Below, piece by piece: positions 19,320 to 28,872 of a stretch of DNA of 64,000 bases (the first letter of the stretch is position 1; each line of letters begins with the position of its first letter). Under the pieces are notes generated by a model, which was not told the origin of the DNA, did not search any database, and saw only the letters and a list, made by a program, of their open reading frames with translations. The translations under genes and the position numbers were made by a program. The stretch lies in contig JARGSG010000228.1 in assembly GCA_030374805.1 (NCBI GenBank), positions 124,001-188,000 on the forward strand, written 5' to 3'. The stretch is from Gracilaria gracilis. Lineage: Eukaryota > Rhodophyta > Florideophyceae > Gracilariales > Gracilariaceae.

Positions 19320-19843
19320 ATGACGGTGTCCAAGAGAAGCGCCAAGCTGCCGCACAAGCGCGAGCACAAGCTCGCGCTCGCCACAACCGTAAGTCCACCC
19401 ACACACGCACACGCCGCCTCGAGACACGCAGCCACTAACCTCCGCGCCGCCCCTCCACGCTGCAGTGCGTCGATCTGTCCAAGCTGCGCAAGGCGTCGCT
19501 CAAGCGCTACAAGAAGCACTTCAAACTGGACGTCAAGGCCGACTCCAAGACCGAGTTGGTGGAGGCCGTGCGTCGCCACTTTGCGCAAATGCCCGTACGG
19601 GAGCTGGACGTTGCGCGCGAGTTCCACTCGCTGTGGCGACTTCGTGCCGGCCGTCGCGTGGCCGCGCACGCCTCCACCTTGGCCGCCGCCGCCGCCGTCG
19701 TCGCCGCGCCGCAGTCTGCCGACGCCGCCGCCGCTGCTGCCGCCGCTGCTGCGCCGGCTGCGGCTGCGGCTGCGGCTGCGGCTGCGGCGCCGCCGCCGCA
19801 GCGCGCTGCCGCTACGGGTGTGGAGACGGCCGGCGGACGGTAG
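19320..19843 (+). CDS. SAP30: SAP30-like Sin3-binding protein (two exons)
   Basis: Exon 1 is 19,320-19,388 (23 codons, MTVSKRSAKLPHKREHKLAL) and exon 2 is 19,466-19,843; together they give 148 aa. The domain VDLSKLRKASLKRYKKHFKL, continuing through KTELVEAVRRHF, is the SAP30 Sin3-binding domain, which docks onto the PAH3 region of Sin3 in histone-deacetylase co-repressor complexes in the nucleus. The N-terminal zinc finger of animal SAP30 is absent, as in other short forms. The C-terminus is an Ala/Pro run encoded by GCGGCT-type repeats. The splice call rests on GTAAGT...CTGCAG and an unbroken domain across exon 2; exon 1 is supported by frame and context only. Confidence 0.82.
19389..19465 (+). 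other. Spliceosomal intron in SAP30-like gene
   Basis: A 77-bp phase-0 intron with donor GTAAGT and acceptor CTGCAG. It is the only convincing intron in the window's host genes. Confidence 0.8.
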
Positions 19844-20289
19844 AGCGCGTGCGGGGGCACAGCTAAGCTTGTGTGTGCGCTTTCGCCTCTTTTGTGTACA
19901 TATATATATCTATCCTATATCTTTATCGCATTGTGCTGTTGTTGTTGATGTTTTGTTGTAAACAGTCGCCACTACGTGCCGCACGCGCTCGCCGCCGTTG
20001 CGTGCGCGCATGTCCAAGCGCGTACGTACGTGTGCGCTGCCACGCGCGCATGACGCGTGTCCCTTCGTTTGGCCCTTTTTTCTTTGCTTTTTTCCCGCCG
20101 CACTCGCGCTCAAAACCGGCGCTTCCCGCCTGCGCGTCGAACTTCGCGATCAGCGCGCACTCATCGCTCCCCCATCGCCGACAGCGCTCTCAGCGCGCGC
20201 CCCACCGCTCGCCCGTCCGCCCGCCCGCCGTCCGTCGCGCCCGCTCGCCTCGCGCACATACCGCCCCCGCACCGCCCCCCGCGCGCGCC
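19844..20289. promoter_or_regulatory. SAP30 3' flank and aminopeptidase promoter
   Basis: About 446 bp. It contains a TATATATA run near 19,900 and then becomes very CG-rich (CGCGCC/CGCCCG) before the next ATG. The TATA-like run is about 390 bp from the start codon, so its role is uncertain. Confidence 0.35.
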
Positions 20290-22254
20290 ATGAAGCGATC
20301 GCGCCACGACGAGCAGCAATCGCCCGCGCCGCGTCTGCCCAGCGACGTGGCGGCCATGGCCGTCGCGCAGCGCGTGCGCGCGCTGCGCCGCCTCATGCAG
20401 CAGCACGCCATCGCGGCGTACATCGTGCCGTCCGACGACGCGCACATGTCCGAGTACGTCGCGGCGTGCGACGCGCGCCGCGCCTTCATCTGCGGCTTTG
20501 ACGGCTCGGCCGGCACCGTGCTCATCACCGCCGAACGCGCGCTGTGCTGGACTGACGGCCGCTACTTTGTGCAGGCTGCCAACCAACTTGACCCCGCCGT
20601 CTTCACGCTCATGAAGATGTACCAGGACCCCTCGCTGGAGGATTGGATCGCCGCCAATCTCGCGCCGGGCTCCACGGTGTTCATCGACGCCATGACCATC
20701 TCCATGGCCTCTGTCAAGCAATTCAACGCCGCGGTGGCCAACGCAAACCTGTCGCAGCCCATCACGCTGGAGCCGCTGTCCGACGCAGTGCCCAACCTGG
20801 TGGACCAGGTGTGGGCGTCGGCCAGGCCGTCCAACCCGGCGTCCACCATCTTCCTGCACCCCATCGAGTACGCCGGCGTGTCGCTCGCCGATAAGCTCGC
20901 CAACGTGCGCGACGCCATGCGCCCACACAACGCCTCCATGCTCGTCGTCACCGCGCTGGACGACGTGGCGTGGCTGCTCAACCTGCGCGCCTCCGACGTC
21001 GAGTACAACCCCGTCTTCTGGGCGTACGTCGTCATCACGCTCGATTCGCTCACGCTGTACGTCAACAGCACGCGCTTTCAAAAGGGCGTCGCCCAATACC
21101 TCGAGAGCAACCACGTCAAGCTGGCGTCGTACCAATCGCTGCTGAGCGACTTGTCCAAGCGCGAATGGCACCAAACCGACCGCGTGTGGCTCGATCCCAA
21201 CACGTGCAACTACGCCATTGCGCGCTGCATCGAGGCAGCCAGCCCCACTGTGCACGTGCTGCGCAAGCGCAGCCCCATCGTGCTGGCAAAGGCCAGAAAG
21301 TGCGACGTCGAGCTGCACGGCATGCGACAGGCGCACGTAAGGGACGGCGCCGCGCTGGTGCAGTTCCTGTGCTGGCTGGAGAAGCAGGTGGTGCAGCTCA
21401 ACAAGCAGCCCACCGAGTGTGAGGCCGCCGACTATCTGGAGAAGATGCGCCGCGCGCAGCAGCGTTTCGTGTCGTTGTCGTTCCCCACCATCTCCAGCGC
21501 CGGCGCCAACGGCGCCGTGGTGCACTACCGACCGTACCCCAACTCGTGCGCAAACATCACCGCCGACGACGTGTACTTGGTCGACTCGGGTGCGCAGTAC
21601 CTGGACGGCACTACCGACGTGACGCGCACGGTGCACTTTGGCAAGCCCAGCGCGTGGCAGAAGGAGTGCTTCACGCGCGTGCTGCAGGGGCACATTGCCA
21701 TCGACAGCGCGCGCTTCCCGGAGGGTACCACCGGGCTGCAGATCGACTCGTTTGCGAGACGCGCGCTGTGGGACGGCGGACTGGACTACGCGCACGGCAC
21801 AGGTCATGGCGTGGGCTCGTTCATGAACGTGCATGAAGGCCCGCACATGATCTCGTTCAAGGCGCAGGCGAACGCCACAGCGCTGGAGGCGGGCTTCATC
21901 ACCAGCAACGAGCCGGGCTACTACGAGGAGGGCGCGTTCGGCATCCGCATCGAGAACCTGTGCATCGTGAAGAGGGTGGACGGCGACGGCGAAGGCGACG
22001 GCAAGAGCGGAGGCGGCGGCGGAGCAAAGGCGGGCAAACGCTTCCTGACGATGGAGCACATCACGCTGTGCCCGGTGCAGCGGGAGATGATCGCGCTCGA
22101 CATGCTGAGCGAGCGCGAGGTGCAGTGGGTGGACCAGTACCACGCCGAGTGTGAGCGGAAGCTGACGCCGCTGCTCAGCGCAGACACGCACGCGCTCGAG
22201 TGGCTCGCGCGCAACACGCAGCCGCTGCGCGCAGCGCCAACGTCGGTAAACTAA
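20290..22254 (+). CDS. XPNPEP1: Cytosolic Xaa-Pro aminopeptidase (aminopeptidase P1)
   Basis: The 654-aa product is an M24 metallopeptidase that removes N-terminal residues preceding proline. It has the three-domain eukaryotic APP1 layout: N-terminal creatinase-like domain (YIVPSDDAHMSEYVA, FDGSAGTVLIT, WTDGRYFVQA), a second similar domain (ALDDVAWLLNLRASDVEYNPV), and the pita-bread catalytic domain. The five metal ligands are present with near-canonical spacing: D432, D443, H506 (GTGHGVGSF), E541 (SNEPGYYEEG) and E555 (IRIENL). A Gly/Asp/Lys-rich insert lies between the last catalytic strand and the C-terminal MEHITLCP block. The frame is open far upstream, but MKRSRHDEQQ at 20,290 is the first sensible start; the human enzyme has 623 aa. 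Predicted cytosolic, with no signal peptide. Confidence 0.95.
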   Translation: MKRSRHDEQQSPAPRLPSDVAAMAVAQRVRALRRLMQQHAIAAYIVPSDDAHMSEYVAACDARRAFICGFDGSAGTVLITAERALCWTDGRYFVQAANQLDPAVFTLMKMYQDPSLEDWIAANLAPGSTVFIDAMTISMASVKQFNAAVANANLSQPITLEPLSDAVPNLVDQVWASARPSNPASTIFLHPIEYAGVSLADKLANVRDAMRPHNASMLVVTALDDVAWLLNLRASDVEYNPVFWAYVVITLDSLTLYVNSTRFQKGVAQYLESNHVKLASYQSLLSDLSKREWHQTDRVWLDPNTCNYAIARCIEAASPTVHVLRKRSPIVLAKARKCDVELHGMRQAHVRDGAALVQFLCWLEKQVVQLNKQPTECEAADYLEKMRRAQQRFVSLSFPTISSAGANGAVVHYRPYPNSCANITADDVYLVDSGAQYLDGTTDVTRTVHFGKPSAWQKECFTRVLQGHIAIDSARFPEGTTGLQIDSFARRALWDGGLDYAHGTGHGVGSFMNVHEGPHMISFKAQANATALEAGFITSNEPGYYEEGAFGIRIENLCIVKRVDGDGEGDGKSGGGGGAKAGKRFLTMEHITLCPVQREMIALDMLSEREVQWVDQYHAECERKLTPLLSADTHALEWLARNTQPLRAAPTSVN

Positions 22255-22399
22255 ACTGAGCTCGTGTGTACGTGTGTACGTGTCCACGTACGCACCGTAG
22301 GCTTTACCCCGCCGCATATGCAAAGAGTGTCCACTCCCAAGCGTTACCTTCAGCAGCGCCAACTGTAGTCTTCACTTTGACGGAGAACGTCGCTCGTCC
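22255..22399. other. 3' flank of aminopeptidase gene
   Basis: A short interval with GTGTACGTGTGTACGTG repeats; nothing else seen. Confidence 0.4.
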
Positions 22400-22835
22400 T
22401 CACACCCGCAACAAGTGCCGCCACTCGCCCATCTGCCCCTCCATGGCAAAGCGGTGCAACCTCCTGGCCCCTTCTATCGTCATCATCAACGAAGGCTGCT
22501 TCACAGAGTTTCGACGCTTCATTCCCTCCATCATCAGCTCCTGAAACGGTAAACGATCGATGACAGCTTGCAGAAGCGTCGTGTTGCCCATTTCACTCAC
22601 ATCCAGAACGATGTCATACGGGATTTAATCAAAGTGAAGCTGTTGTGGACGGATATGCACGTCCACACTTTGAAGCGGCACTTTATCATTCTCACCGATG
22701 CGATCAACAGCTAGTGCAAATTCGCTAATGATCGCGGCTGTTCGCGATCAGCGGAGGCCAGAGTATACGAGATGCACTCTGGCGCACAGTTCTCGGTTCA
22801 CTAACGATTATCCTACCGCCTGATTTTGGCATAGA
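22400..22835 (-). pseudogene. Relic of an unrecognised gene
   Basis: One minus-strand frame reads as protein across about 430 bp (segments such as SEFALAVDRIGENDKVPLQS and LLQAVIDRLPFQELMMEG) but is crossed by two in-frame stops, leaving a terminal open part of about 70 codons that ends at 22,400. The composition is convincingly coding, but the family is not recognised. It could also be the last exons of the unknown gene just upstream (22,904-24,183). Confidence 0.4.
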
Positions 22836-22903
22836 AACCTTGGAGTATTTCTACAGGATGACTGTCTTGCATTTTGTTTTTGTCAAATAGCATTGTCTCT
22901 TGA

Positions 22904-24183
22904 TCAGCACCCAAAACACCAGACACTTTTGAAGCACAGAGTCCCTTCCGCCTCTGCTTGAATTATGCGAACGTGATTCAATATCAGAAAATCCCCTTCC
23001 TCTGGCGGTTCTATAGTTCTGGATGGCGTCATGTGTACACGTACAGGTTCTTGTGTCATCCATGTCAGGGCTTCTTCTAGTTTTTGCGGTCTTGATCCAC
23101 ATTGCCTGATCTTCGCCGTTCGAGTACCCTTCCCATTATTTACCAGCTGTGCTTCCCGGTCTGTGTAAACTACCTCAAGACCGTCTAAGGGCGTTCCTTG
23201 GTCAAAAGCGATTGCAATAGGCGCCTTCGATGTTTGAAAAATGGACACACTTGTATCAAAGTAGCATGACTTACCCACAACGTCCCCCCCGTTGTAAGCA
23301 CCAACTCGTGCAAGATATTCCACAACTTCTCGATGAATCCATGCACGTTCTGCCCTTGTCATTGCTAAGGTCATAGAGCTGCTCATCAGCTTGCTGATAT
23401 ACGTGCTTTTGTTGTCTTCAGTATTACCACGCAGTGCTTCCAAGATCATGGGCTCTGTATACTCCAACAAGTTCAAAATAGATCCACTCTCCCGCAAGAT
23501 CGAGGTCACCACTGCATTCACTTTTTCATTATCGTACAGGTCTAGCCCTACTAACAAAGTAGCCGGTAGCATATAGGGCATCATTCTTTCCTTGCTATAG
23601 CGCTGATACAAATCTCTCCTTGGTCCACAATATTCTTTGTCCCAGCACAAAAAGATGAAGAGGCCGTCCTTCTCCCGTTCGGCAAAGGTTATTTTTTTGA
23701 CTTCGACAGTTCCGCGTCGATTCCAGATGTGGACTGTATGTCGCTTTCGTTCGTATTCAGAGCTCGGAATCTTATGTAGTTCAGATCTCCCTTCAATTTC
23801 TTCATCTTTACTCGGCGATCTCGCTTTGAAAAGAAGCGTTTTATACCATTTCTTGCTAACAGATCTGCAGCGGCAAAGTCGGGTTCTAAGGTGTGATTGG
23901 TTTTTTCTTTGTTGTCCTTAACTAGCGGCAGGGTGCCAAGGGTAATCGACATCCTCCGAAGCAGGCTCTGCTCTGGTTCTACGCTAGTCATTCTTCTCAT
24001 CTCACGGAACGTTAGTAGAAAGCTTTGTTCACCTCCACCGTGCACTGACGCGCGAACTTGTGATTGCATTGCTCTGCACAATCTCAAATCTTCCAGCACC
24101 GCATTCACTATCTCGCTTTGCTCAAAGTTTTCAGCATAGGCAGTTTCCTTTATGACTCTGCTGGTAACAGCATGGAAAAACTG
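22904..24183 (-). CDS. Unrecognised protein, two abutting frames (about 400 aa)
   Basis: Frame 24,183-23,689 and frame 23,650-22,904 lie on the same strand and are separated by 38 bp that are coding-like in the downstream frame. A run of seven A residues (about 23,689-23,695) marks the frame change, so a sequencing slip, a real frameshift or a small intron are all possible. The product is mostly helical, soluble and charged, with an Arg/Lys-rich stretch (FFSKRDRRVKMKKL) and an acidic/Pro-rich C-terminal part (TIEPPEEGDFLILNHVRI). No motif or family is recognised. The upstream frame opens directly after a stop without an early ATG, suggesting an upstream exon ending in AACAG. A hairpin (GTGTTTCC/GGAAACAC) and repeated TTACGTA motifs lie upstream at 24,275-24,380. 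Confidence 0.5.
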
Positions 24184-25172
24184 TTAGCGCTTGTAGGCGC
24201 TGACTTTTAGGTGAGCAAGAAAGCTGGCTGAAGAGTTTCTGAGAAGCTCTTTAACAGCGGGTTTTATAGTGTTCAAGTGTTTCCTATTTGGGAAACACTT
24301 TCCTACGATAAAGAATATCTATCAATTACGTAGCATAGAACAAATATTACGTAGCACTATCTAACTATTACGTAACCTTCGCCAAATAATGCTTGGAACT
24401 TTCGTAGAAGACCTTGATTATCTGTTAGTCTTCGACAAAAACACCCACGCCAGAATACTATTGTTTTCGCGTATGGCGCTGTCTGATGTAGGTCAAGCGT
24501 CGAATCCCTGTACGCCATCGTAACGCACCAATGGCATTGTACTGCAACATCTATTTGACTACGTAACGTTGACACAGTAACGAGGAGAAACGTTTCAGTT
24601 CCTGATGATGATGATGAGGTCTGCCTGGCTCTCACATAGAGTGGCGGCCTTGGGAAGGCTGCTTGCGAAACCAATTACGGCCTCTTGCTCGAGGCTGCTT
24701 GACTGAATGTCAATAGAGATAGGGATCGTTGATGTAGACAGGTTGTAAATGATGATGGTCCTTTTTACTCACGTTCTCAAAAGGTATCTCTATATATAAG
24801 AATAGTTTGGACACCGTGATACCCTGCAAAACCCAGTATATCACTAACAAAAGCCACTATAGCCGGGGGCTCTATCTATTAATTCTGATAGGATCAGCAG
24901 ACACCTCTGCCAAGACCATAATATGGTATTATCAGTCCATGTATCTACTCACATTATCTACAGCACCCGGCGCACAGCAAAGCGCCGGTGGCTTGCACTG
25001 GCAAAATAACTTGCGCGACCGTCCGGCGCGGCGCTCTGCCCACCGGCGGTCAACTATGCGCGCACTTCGCTCTCCCTCCTTCGCCTCGACTCGCGCGCTA
25101 CACTGCATGTGAGAGCTAATGACACTGTGCCCCTCACGTGAGAAATGTCAAGGCAGCAGTCTCTCGAAATCT
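24184..25172. other. Gene-free stretch with TTACGTA motifs
   Basis: This stretch contains a short hairpin near 24,275-24,296, three TTACGTA motifs between about 24,325 and 24,378, and a GC-rich patch near 24,965-25,090. No coding frame is supportable. Confidence 0.4.
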
Positions 25173-25817
25173 CTACACTTTAGGCTGCTTCGATCCTTTG
25201 CGCTTCTTCGATCCTCTGCGCTTCTTCGATCCTCTGCGCTTCTTCGATTCTCTGCGCTTCTTCGATCCGTCGCGCCTTTTACCGCCACAGACACCCGTCC
25301 CACGTGGACATACAAACTTAAAGCAGTCGCCAGCTGTACTACCACCGACCCCTGTCAATACACAACAGTAATGGCAACCGCTGCCACACGTACACAAACG
25401 TCTCACTCTGCCTCCGAAATGACCGTGTTCTTGTTCAGGCTCGGCCGAATCCATCATTCTTTCTACGTCTTCAACTTGTTCTGAATTGCCCTGACGAAGA
25501 CCAGCAGCCGACAAACTTTTGTTAGATGATTCCATGCAGCTGATCAGGGAGTTAACCATGACTCGTGCGACATTCTTGAGATGATAGCACCGCACCCATT
25601 TGCCTCCAACGCGCGAAACACCCGGGACGAACCTTGTGACCTGAGCGCGCAAACAGGCACCATCGCTCGAAGAGAGACCAAGCCGAGATGCATGTGTCTC
25701 ATATTTGCGTAACATTCGGTTCCAAGCAGGGCGCGAGATGCATGGATTCTCACCTCTGCAGAAAGCCGGAAACGCAAACAACACAAGTGTGCACACGGCA
25801 AGAGCGCTAAAACGCAT
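25173..25817 (-). CDS. Secreted Cys-rich protein with basic repeat tail
   Basis: The 214-aa frame starts with a textbook signal peptide (MRFSALAVCTLVLFAFPAFC, cleavage about residue 20-22), chosen over upstream in-frame starts for that reason. A middle region (25-135) has scattered Cys and turns acidic (VEDVERMMDSAEPEQE). Eight cysteines cluster at 142-177 (CTCGSGCHYCC ... CFKFVC ... C), suggesting a compact disulfide domain. The tail (183-211) is a tandem six-residue repeat of the type KKRRGS, encoded by 18-bp DNA units at 25,186-25,275. A secreted wall- or matrix-binding protein is plausible: a disulfide domain plus a polycation that could bind sulfated polysaccharide. The family is not recognised. 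Confidence 0.65.
   Translation of the reverse strand: MRFSALAVCTLVLFAFPAFCRGENPCISRPAWNRMLRKYETHASRLGLSSSDGACLRAQVTRFVPGVSRVGGKWVRCYHLKNVARVMVNSLISCMESSNKSLSAAGLRQGNSEQVEDVERMMDSAEPEQEHGHFGGRVRRLCTCGSGCHYCCVLTGVGGSTAGDCFKFVCPRGTGVCGGKRRDGSKKRRESKKRRGSKKRRGSKKRKGSKQPKV
25186..25275. repeat. 18-bp tandem repeat in secreted protein gene
   Basis: About five units of CGATCCTCTGCGCTTCTT encode the Lys/Arg-rich hexapeptide tail. The near-identity of the units indicates recent expansion. Confidence 0.85.
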
Positions 25818-26920
25818 GGTTATCGATATCGAAGAGATGGGGGCCGCAAGATTCAATCTGAGCCAAGAGGCAAAGGAAAAGAGAGAGGCGCAAGACAGAA
25901 GATGATGATGAGATTTGTGTAGCAACAGAATGAAATGGCTGCAAGAGGAAGAGATTTTGCTCTTTAAAGCTGCTCTTGCGAGGCTTTGACAAAGCTGTGG
26001 GGAGAATGGTGATACCACGTCGAGACATGGTGTGAATGCTTTATAGAAAGAGAAGGTTTCGCACGGTTGGGGGAAATAAAGTTGGGCCAAGGCAAAAAAA
26101 CACCCCCCCGGTGAGGCACGAGAGATGAAGAAGCAACAACAAGTCAAAGTCGGGAGAGCAGCCTTGCAGGCTGGTCTCCGTGACAACTTATGCTCTTGTC
26201 ACACGCCTCAGCTATGTCTGTGTTTTCTGAGACCCGCCATGCTGAGCTGTACATGGCTACTTCCCAAAGCCCTGACTAGCCTAACAGCACACAGCTGAGA
26301 AAGTGTAACATTACAGAACTGTGCATCAGTGGCAATGAAAATTGCAATGGAGACAAAGAGAGCCACGCCATATTATTCAGTACGGTTGTGATATTCTTAC
26401 CGGTCTGAGTTAAATGTATATTAGAGCGCATAAATACTTGGGTTCAACTAAACGCGACGAAATCCAGCTTGCCATCTACTTCACATCGGTAGACTTCACG
26501 CGGTCACTTCAAGTTAATCTAAAGTAGCAGTGAAAGTGGTCTTGGATGAGAAGTTTATCAGAATTGGCAAGTTTTCACGGGAAATAAGGGGGCAAGAGGC
26601 ATATTCGTCAACATCTTGTGCTCGTCGCCACACATTCGATGCCCACGTAGTTGTCTTCAAGACTCAAGACTCGGAAGTGAAGTATTAGGGCAATTCTGCC
26701 CGCGACAGTGGGGTTTTCGTCTTTAAGTGGCACGCATTCCCTGAAATCTGTACCCCCCTCACTGTAGCGTCCTGCTTGATTTTTGCCACCCCTCTGAACA
26801 GGGTCAAATTCGTGGGTTCTGTGTCACTCCTGAACCCACTTACGTGACATCGTCAGTAGTCACCCATTCATGTAAGACTCCATGAGCCCTTGCTCCCGGC
26901 GCATCCGAAGCACATGCTTC
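25818..26920. other. Gene-free stretch
   Basis: No supportable gene. The frame upstream of the secreted protein start lacks coding character. Sequence becoming satellite-like begins near 26,885. Confidence 0.5.
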
Positions 26921-26924
26921 AAAA

Positions 26925-27790
26925 GCGCCAAGGTCATTCGCAGCAAGGTCATTCGCAACAAAGGCACAGCCCTGTGCTCACGCCCAGAGCTGCTCATGCT
27001 CGGCACATCCGGGCATGAGCGGCTCTAAGCGTGTTCTGACCACCGGCACAGCACTGGCTCATATACGGAAGCTGCTCACGCTCGGCATAGCCAAACATGA
27101 GTAGCTTGAAATGTATTCAAAGCGCAGGCAAAGCCCTGAGCCCACAGCCTGTGGCTGCTCATGCTCGGCTGTGCCGAGCATGGGCACCTCCAAGCGTGTT
27201 CCAAACCCCTCCCCCGCTCTGTCTCAGAACCAACGCTGATCATGCTCGACTATGCCGAGCATGCAAGAGCAACGCTACTGCGTATTACAACTGCGGGCAC
27301 AGCCCCGAGCTCGCAAATTGGCGCTACTCATGCTCGGCACAGCCGAGCATGAGCAGCTCCAACCGTGATCAAACCAAGGGCACAGCCCTGGGTCACATCC
27401 CGAAGCTGCTCATTCTCGGCAAAGCTGAACATGAGCAGCTTCAAACGTGTTCAAAGCGCGTGCACAGCCCTTACCTTATAGCCTGGGACTGCTCATGCTC
27501 GGCTGTGCCGAGCATGAGCAGCTCCAAGCGTGTTCTGACCACTGGCACCACCCTGTCTGAAATTTACAAGCTTCTCATGCTTGGCACAGCCAAGTAAGAG
27601 CAACGTTGCCGCTTAATCTAAGCGCGGCCACAGGGCTGAGCTCAGAGCTTGGGGTTGGTCATGCTCGGCACAGCCGAGCATGAGCAGATTGGAGCATGTT
27701 ATAAAGACGGGCACAGCCCTGTGCTCAGAATGTAGGTCTGCTCATGTTCGGTTGTGCCGAGCTTGAGCAGCATGAAATGTTTGATAAGTG
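26925..27790. repeat. Satellite of about 83-bp units, each with a hairpin
   Basis: Ten units have dyad centres at about 27006, 27088, 27171, 27252, 27340, 27422, 27505, 27587, 27671 and 27753, spaced 81-88 bp. Each centre is an inverted repeat; the best one (27,489-27,521) is a perfect 15-bp stem CTGCTCATGCTCGGC with a 3-base loop TGT. The loop alternates between TGT and ACA-type among units. Spacers share GGCACAGCCCTG-like and AGCGTGTTC-like blocks. Units are diverged in the spacer but the stem is better preserved, often with paired changes. Confidence 0.88.
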
Positions 27791-28358
27791 CAGCACAGCA
27801 GCCCTGTGATCAGAGGCAGTAGTTGCGTATCCTACGATAAGCTGCTCAATTTCTGATGCTTTGAAACTACTGATTTCTTGAAGTTCAAAGCTTGATGATT
27901 AAGACTGTTTTGATGTTCAATGTACAACTACAAGAGCTTCTAATGTGAAAGTGTAGAATACCTTTAACAAAGCAATGTTTGCTTATAAAGGTAAGTTGTT
28001 GTCCGTAACCTATCTCTAAAATTGTTTAACAATCACTAGAATAAGTAGATTCCAGCATGGTATCAACTAGAAAGCATTAGTTTGGCAATCTATCGCATCT
28101 TGTGCTTGACAAAAGCCAGTATCTTAGAGGATTGATAGACGTACATCTCGTGTGAACTACCTAAGAGGTATGATTTTGACTACTTAAGTAGGTTAACTAC
28201 CAAACTGTTTGACAAGAGAGCCAATCGGCACTGAGCAGGGTACAGGTGAGGGTACAGTTCTAGCCGTTCGGAGTTTTAAGAAATCCCGATTCTAGCTTCT
28301 GTACCTTTGTCTGTACCCACGTAAGAGCGATTAATTGCCTTGATTGCTGGGTAATTGC
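27791..28358. other. Gene-free stretch
   Basis: AT-rich sequence with no supportable feature. Confidence 0.4.
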
Positions 28359-28402
28359 GGGAGAATATGGGAACAAACTATAGTTTGTTCCCATATTCTC
28401 CC
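28359..28402. repeat. Perfect 44-bp palindrome
   Basis: Two 22-bp arms (left arm begins GGGAGAATATGGG, centre ACTATAGT) meet with no spacer and no mismatch. Such a spacerless perfect dyad would extrude as a cruciform and is unstable in most hosts. Confidence 0.9.
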
Positions 28403-28872
28403 CATAGGTTTGAAATTGAATTGAAAAAAGCTCTGCGAAGTTTACATATACAGTGAAAGGTTTCAGTGCCGCCTACAGTAGTTTTGTAAGAGATACCTCT
28501 GCTTGTCACGCGCGTTTTTGCAGAAAGGGTACAGAAGGCAGACCCAATATACCATTAAGCGAAGCGTGTGACAATTTTCACGCGTCTTGGGACGTTCACA
28601 TTTTTTTACCTGATTTCACCATTTACACAGGAATTGACTGGCCTCATTTCCTTGGGAAGTGAGGAACTTCAAGGCAAACAAAGTAATGGAAAAACAAGGA
28701 TTTTGCAAACGGACCAAGACAAAGACTCCTAAACGAGTTTGGCAGATGAAGGCATTTAGTCTTTGTTCGTAGTCCAACCGGTGGGGATGTTTTTAACTGC
28801 AACAAGGCGTTTTGTTTCGCAACAAGTTGTTAACAGTCAGAAACCAGGCTGGCGGAGAATCTAACATTACGC
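28403..28872. other. Gene-free stretch
   Basis: A 69-codon open frame at 28,453-28,662 has no recognised similarity; nothing else seen. Confidence 0.35.

Noticed and set aside
18348-19961. A 537-codon plus-strand frame over QueF and SAP30
   Set aside because: Its first part is antisense to QueF; only the short stretch from 19,320 is real (SAP30 exon 1), and it then reads through the intron.
20161-22362. A 733-codon open frame on the minus strand
   Set aside because: It is the shadow of the GC-rich Xaa-Pro aminopeptidase gene, whose catalytic residues on the plus strand are unmistakable; its His/Arg/Val-rich composition is typical of antisense GC-rich codons.
26925-27790. CRISPR-like array because of evenly spaced palindromic repeats
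   Set aside because: The spacers are themselves related and the period is 83 bp with the whole unit repeating, which is a satellite; the context is eukaryotic.
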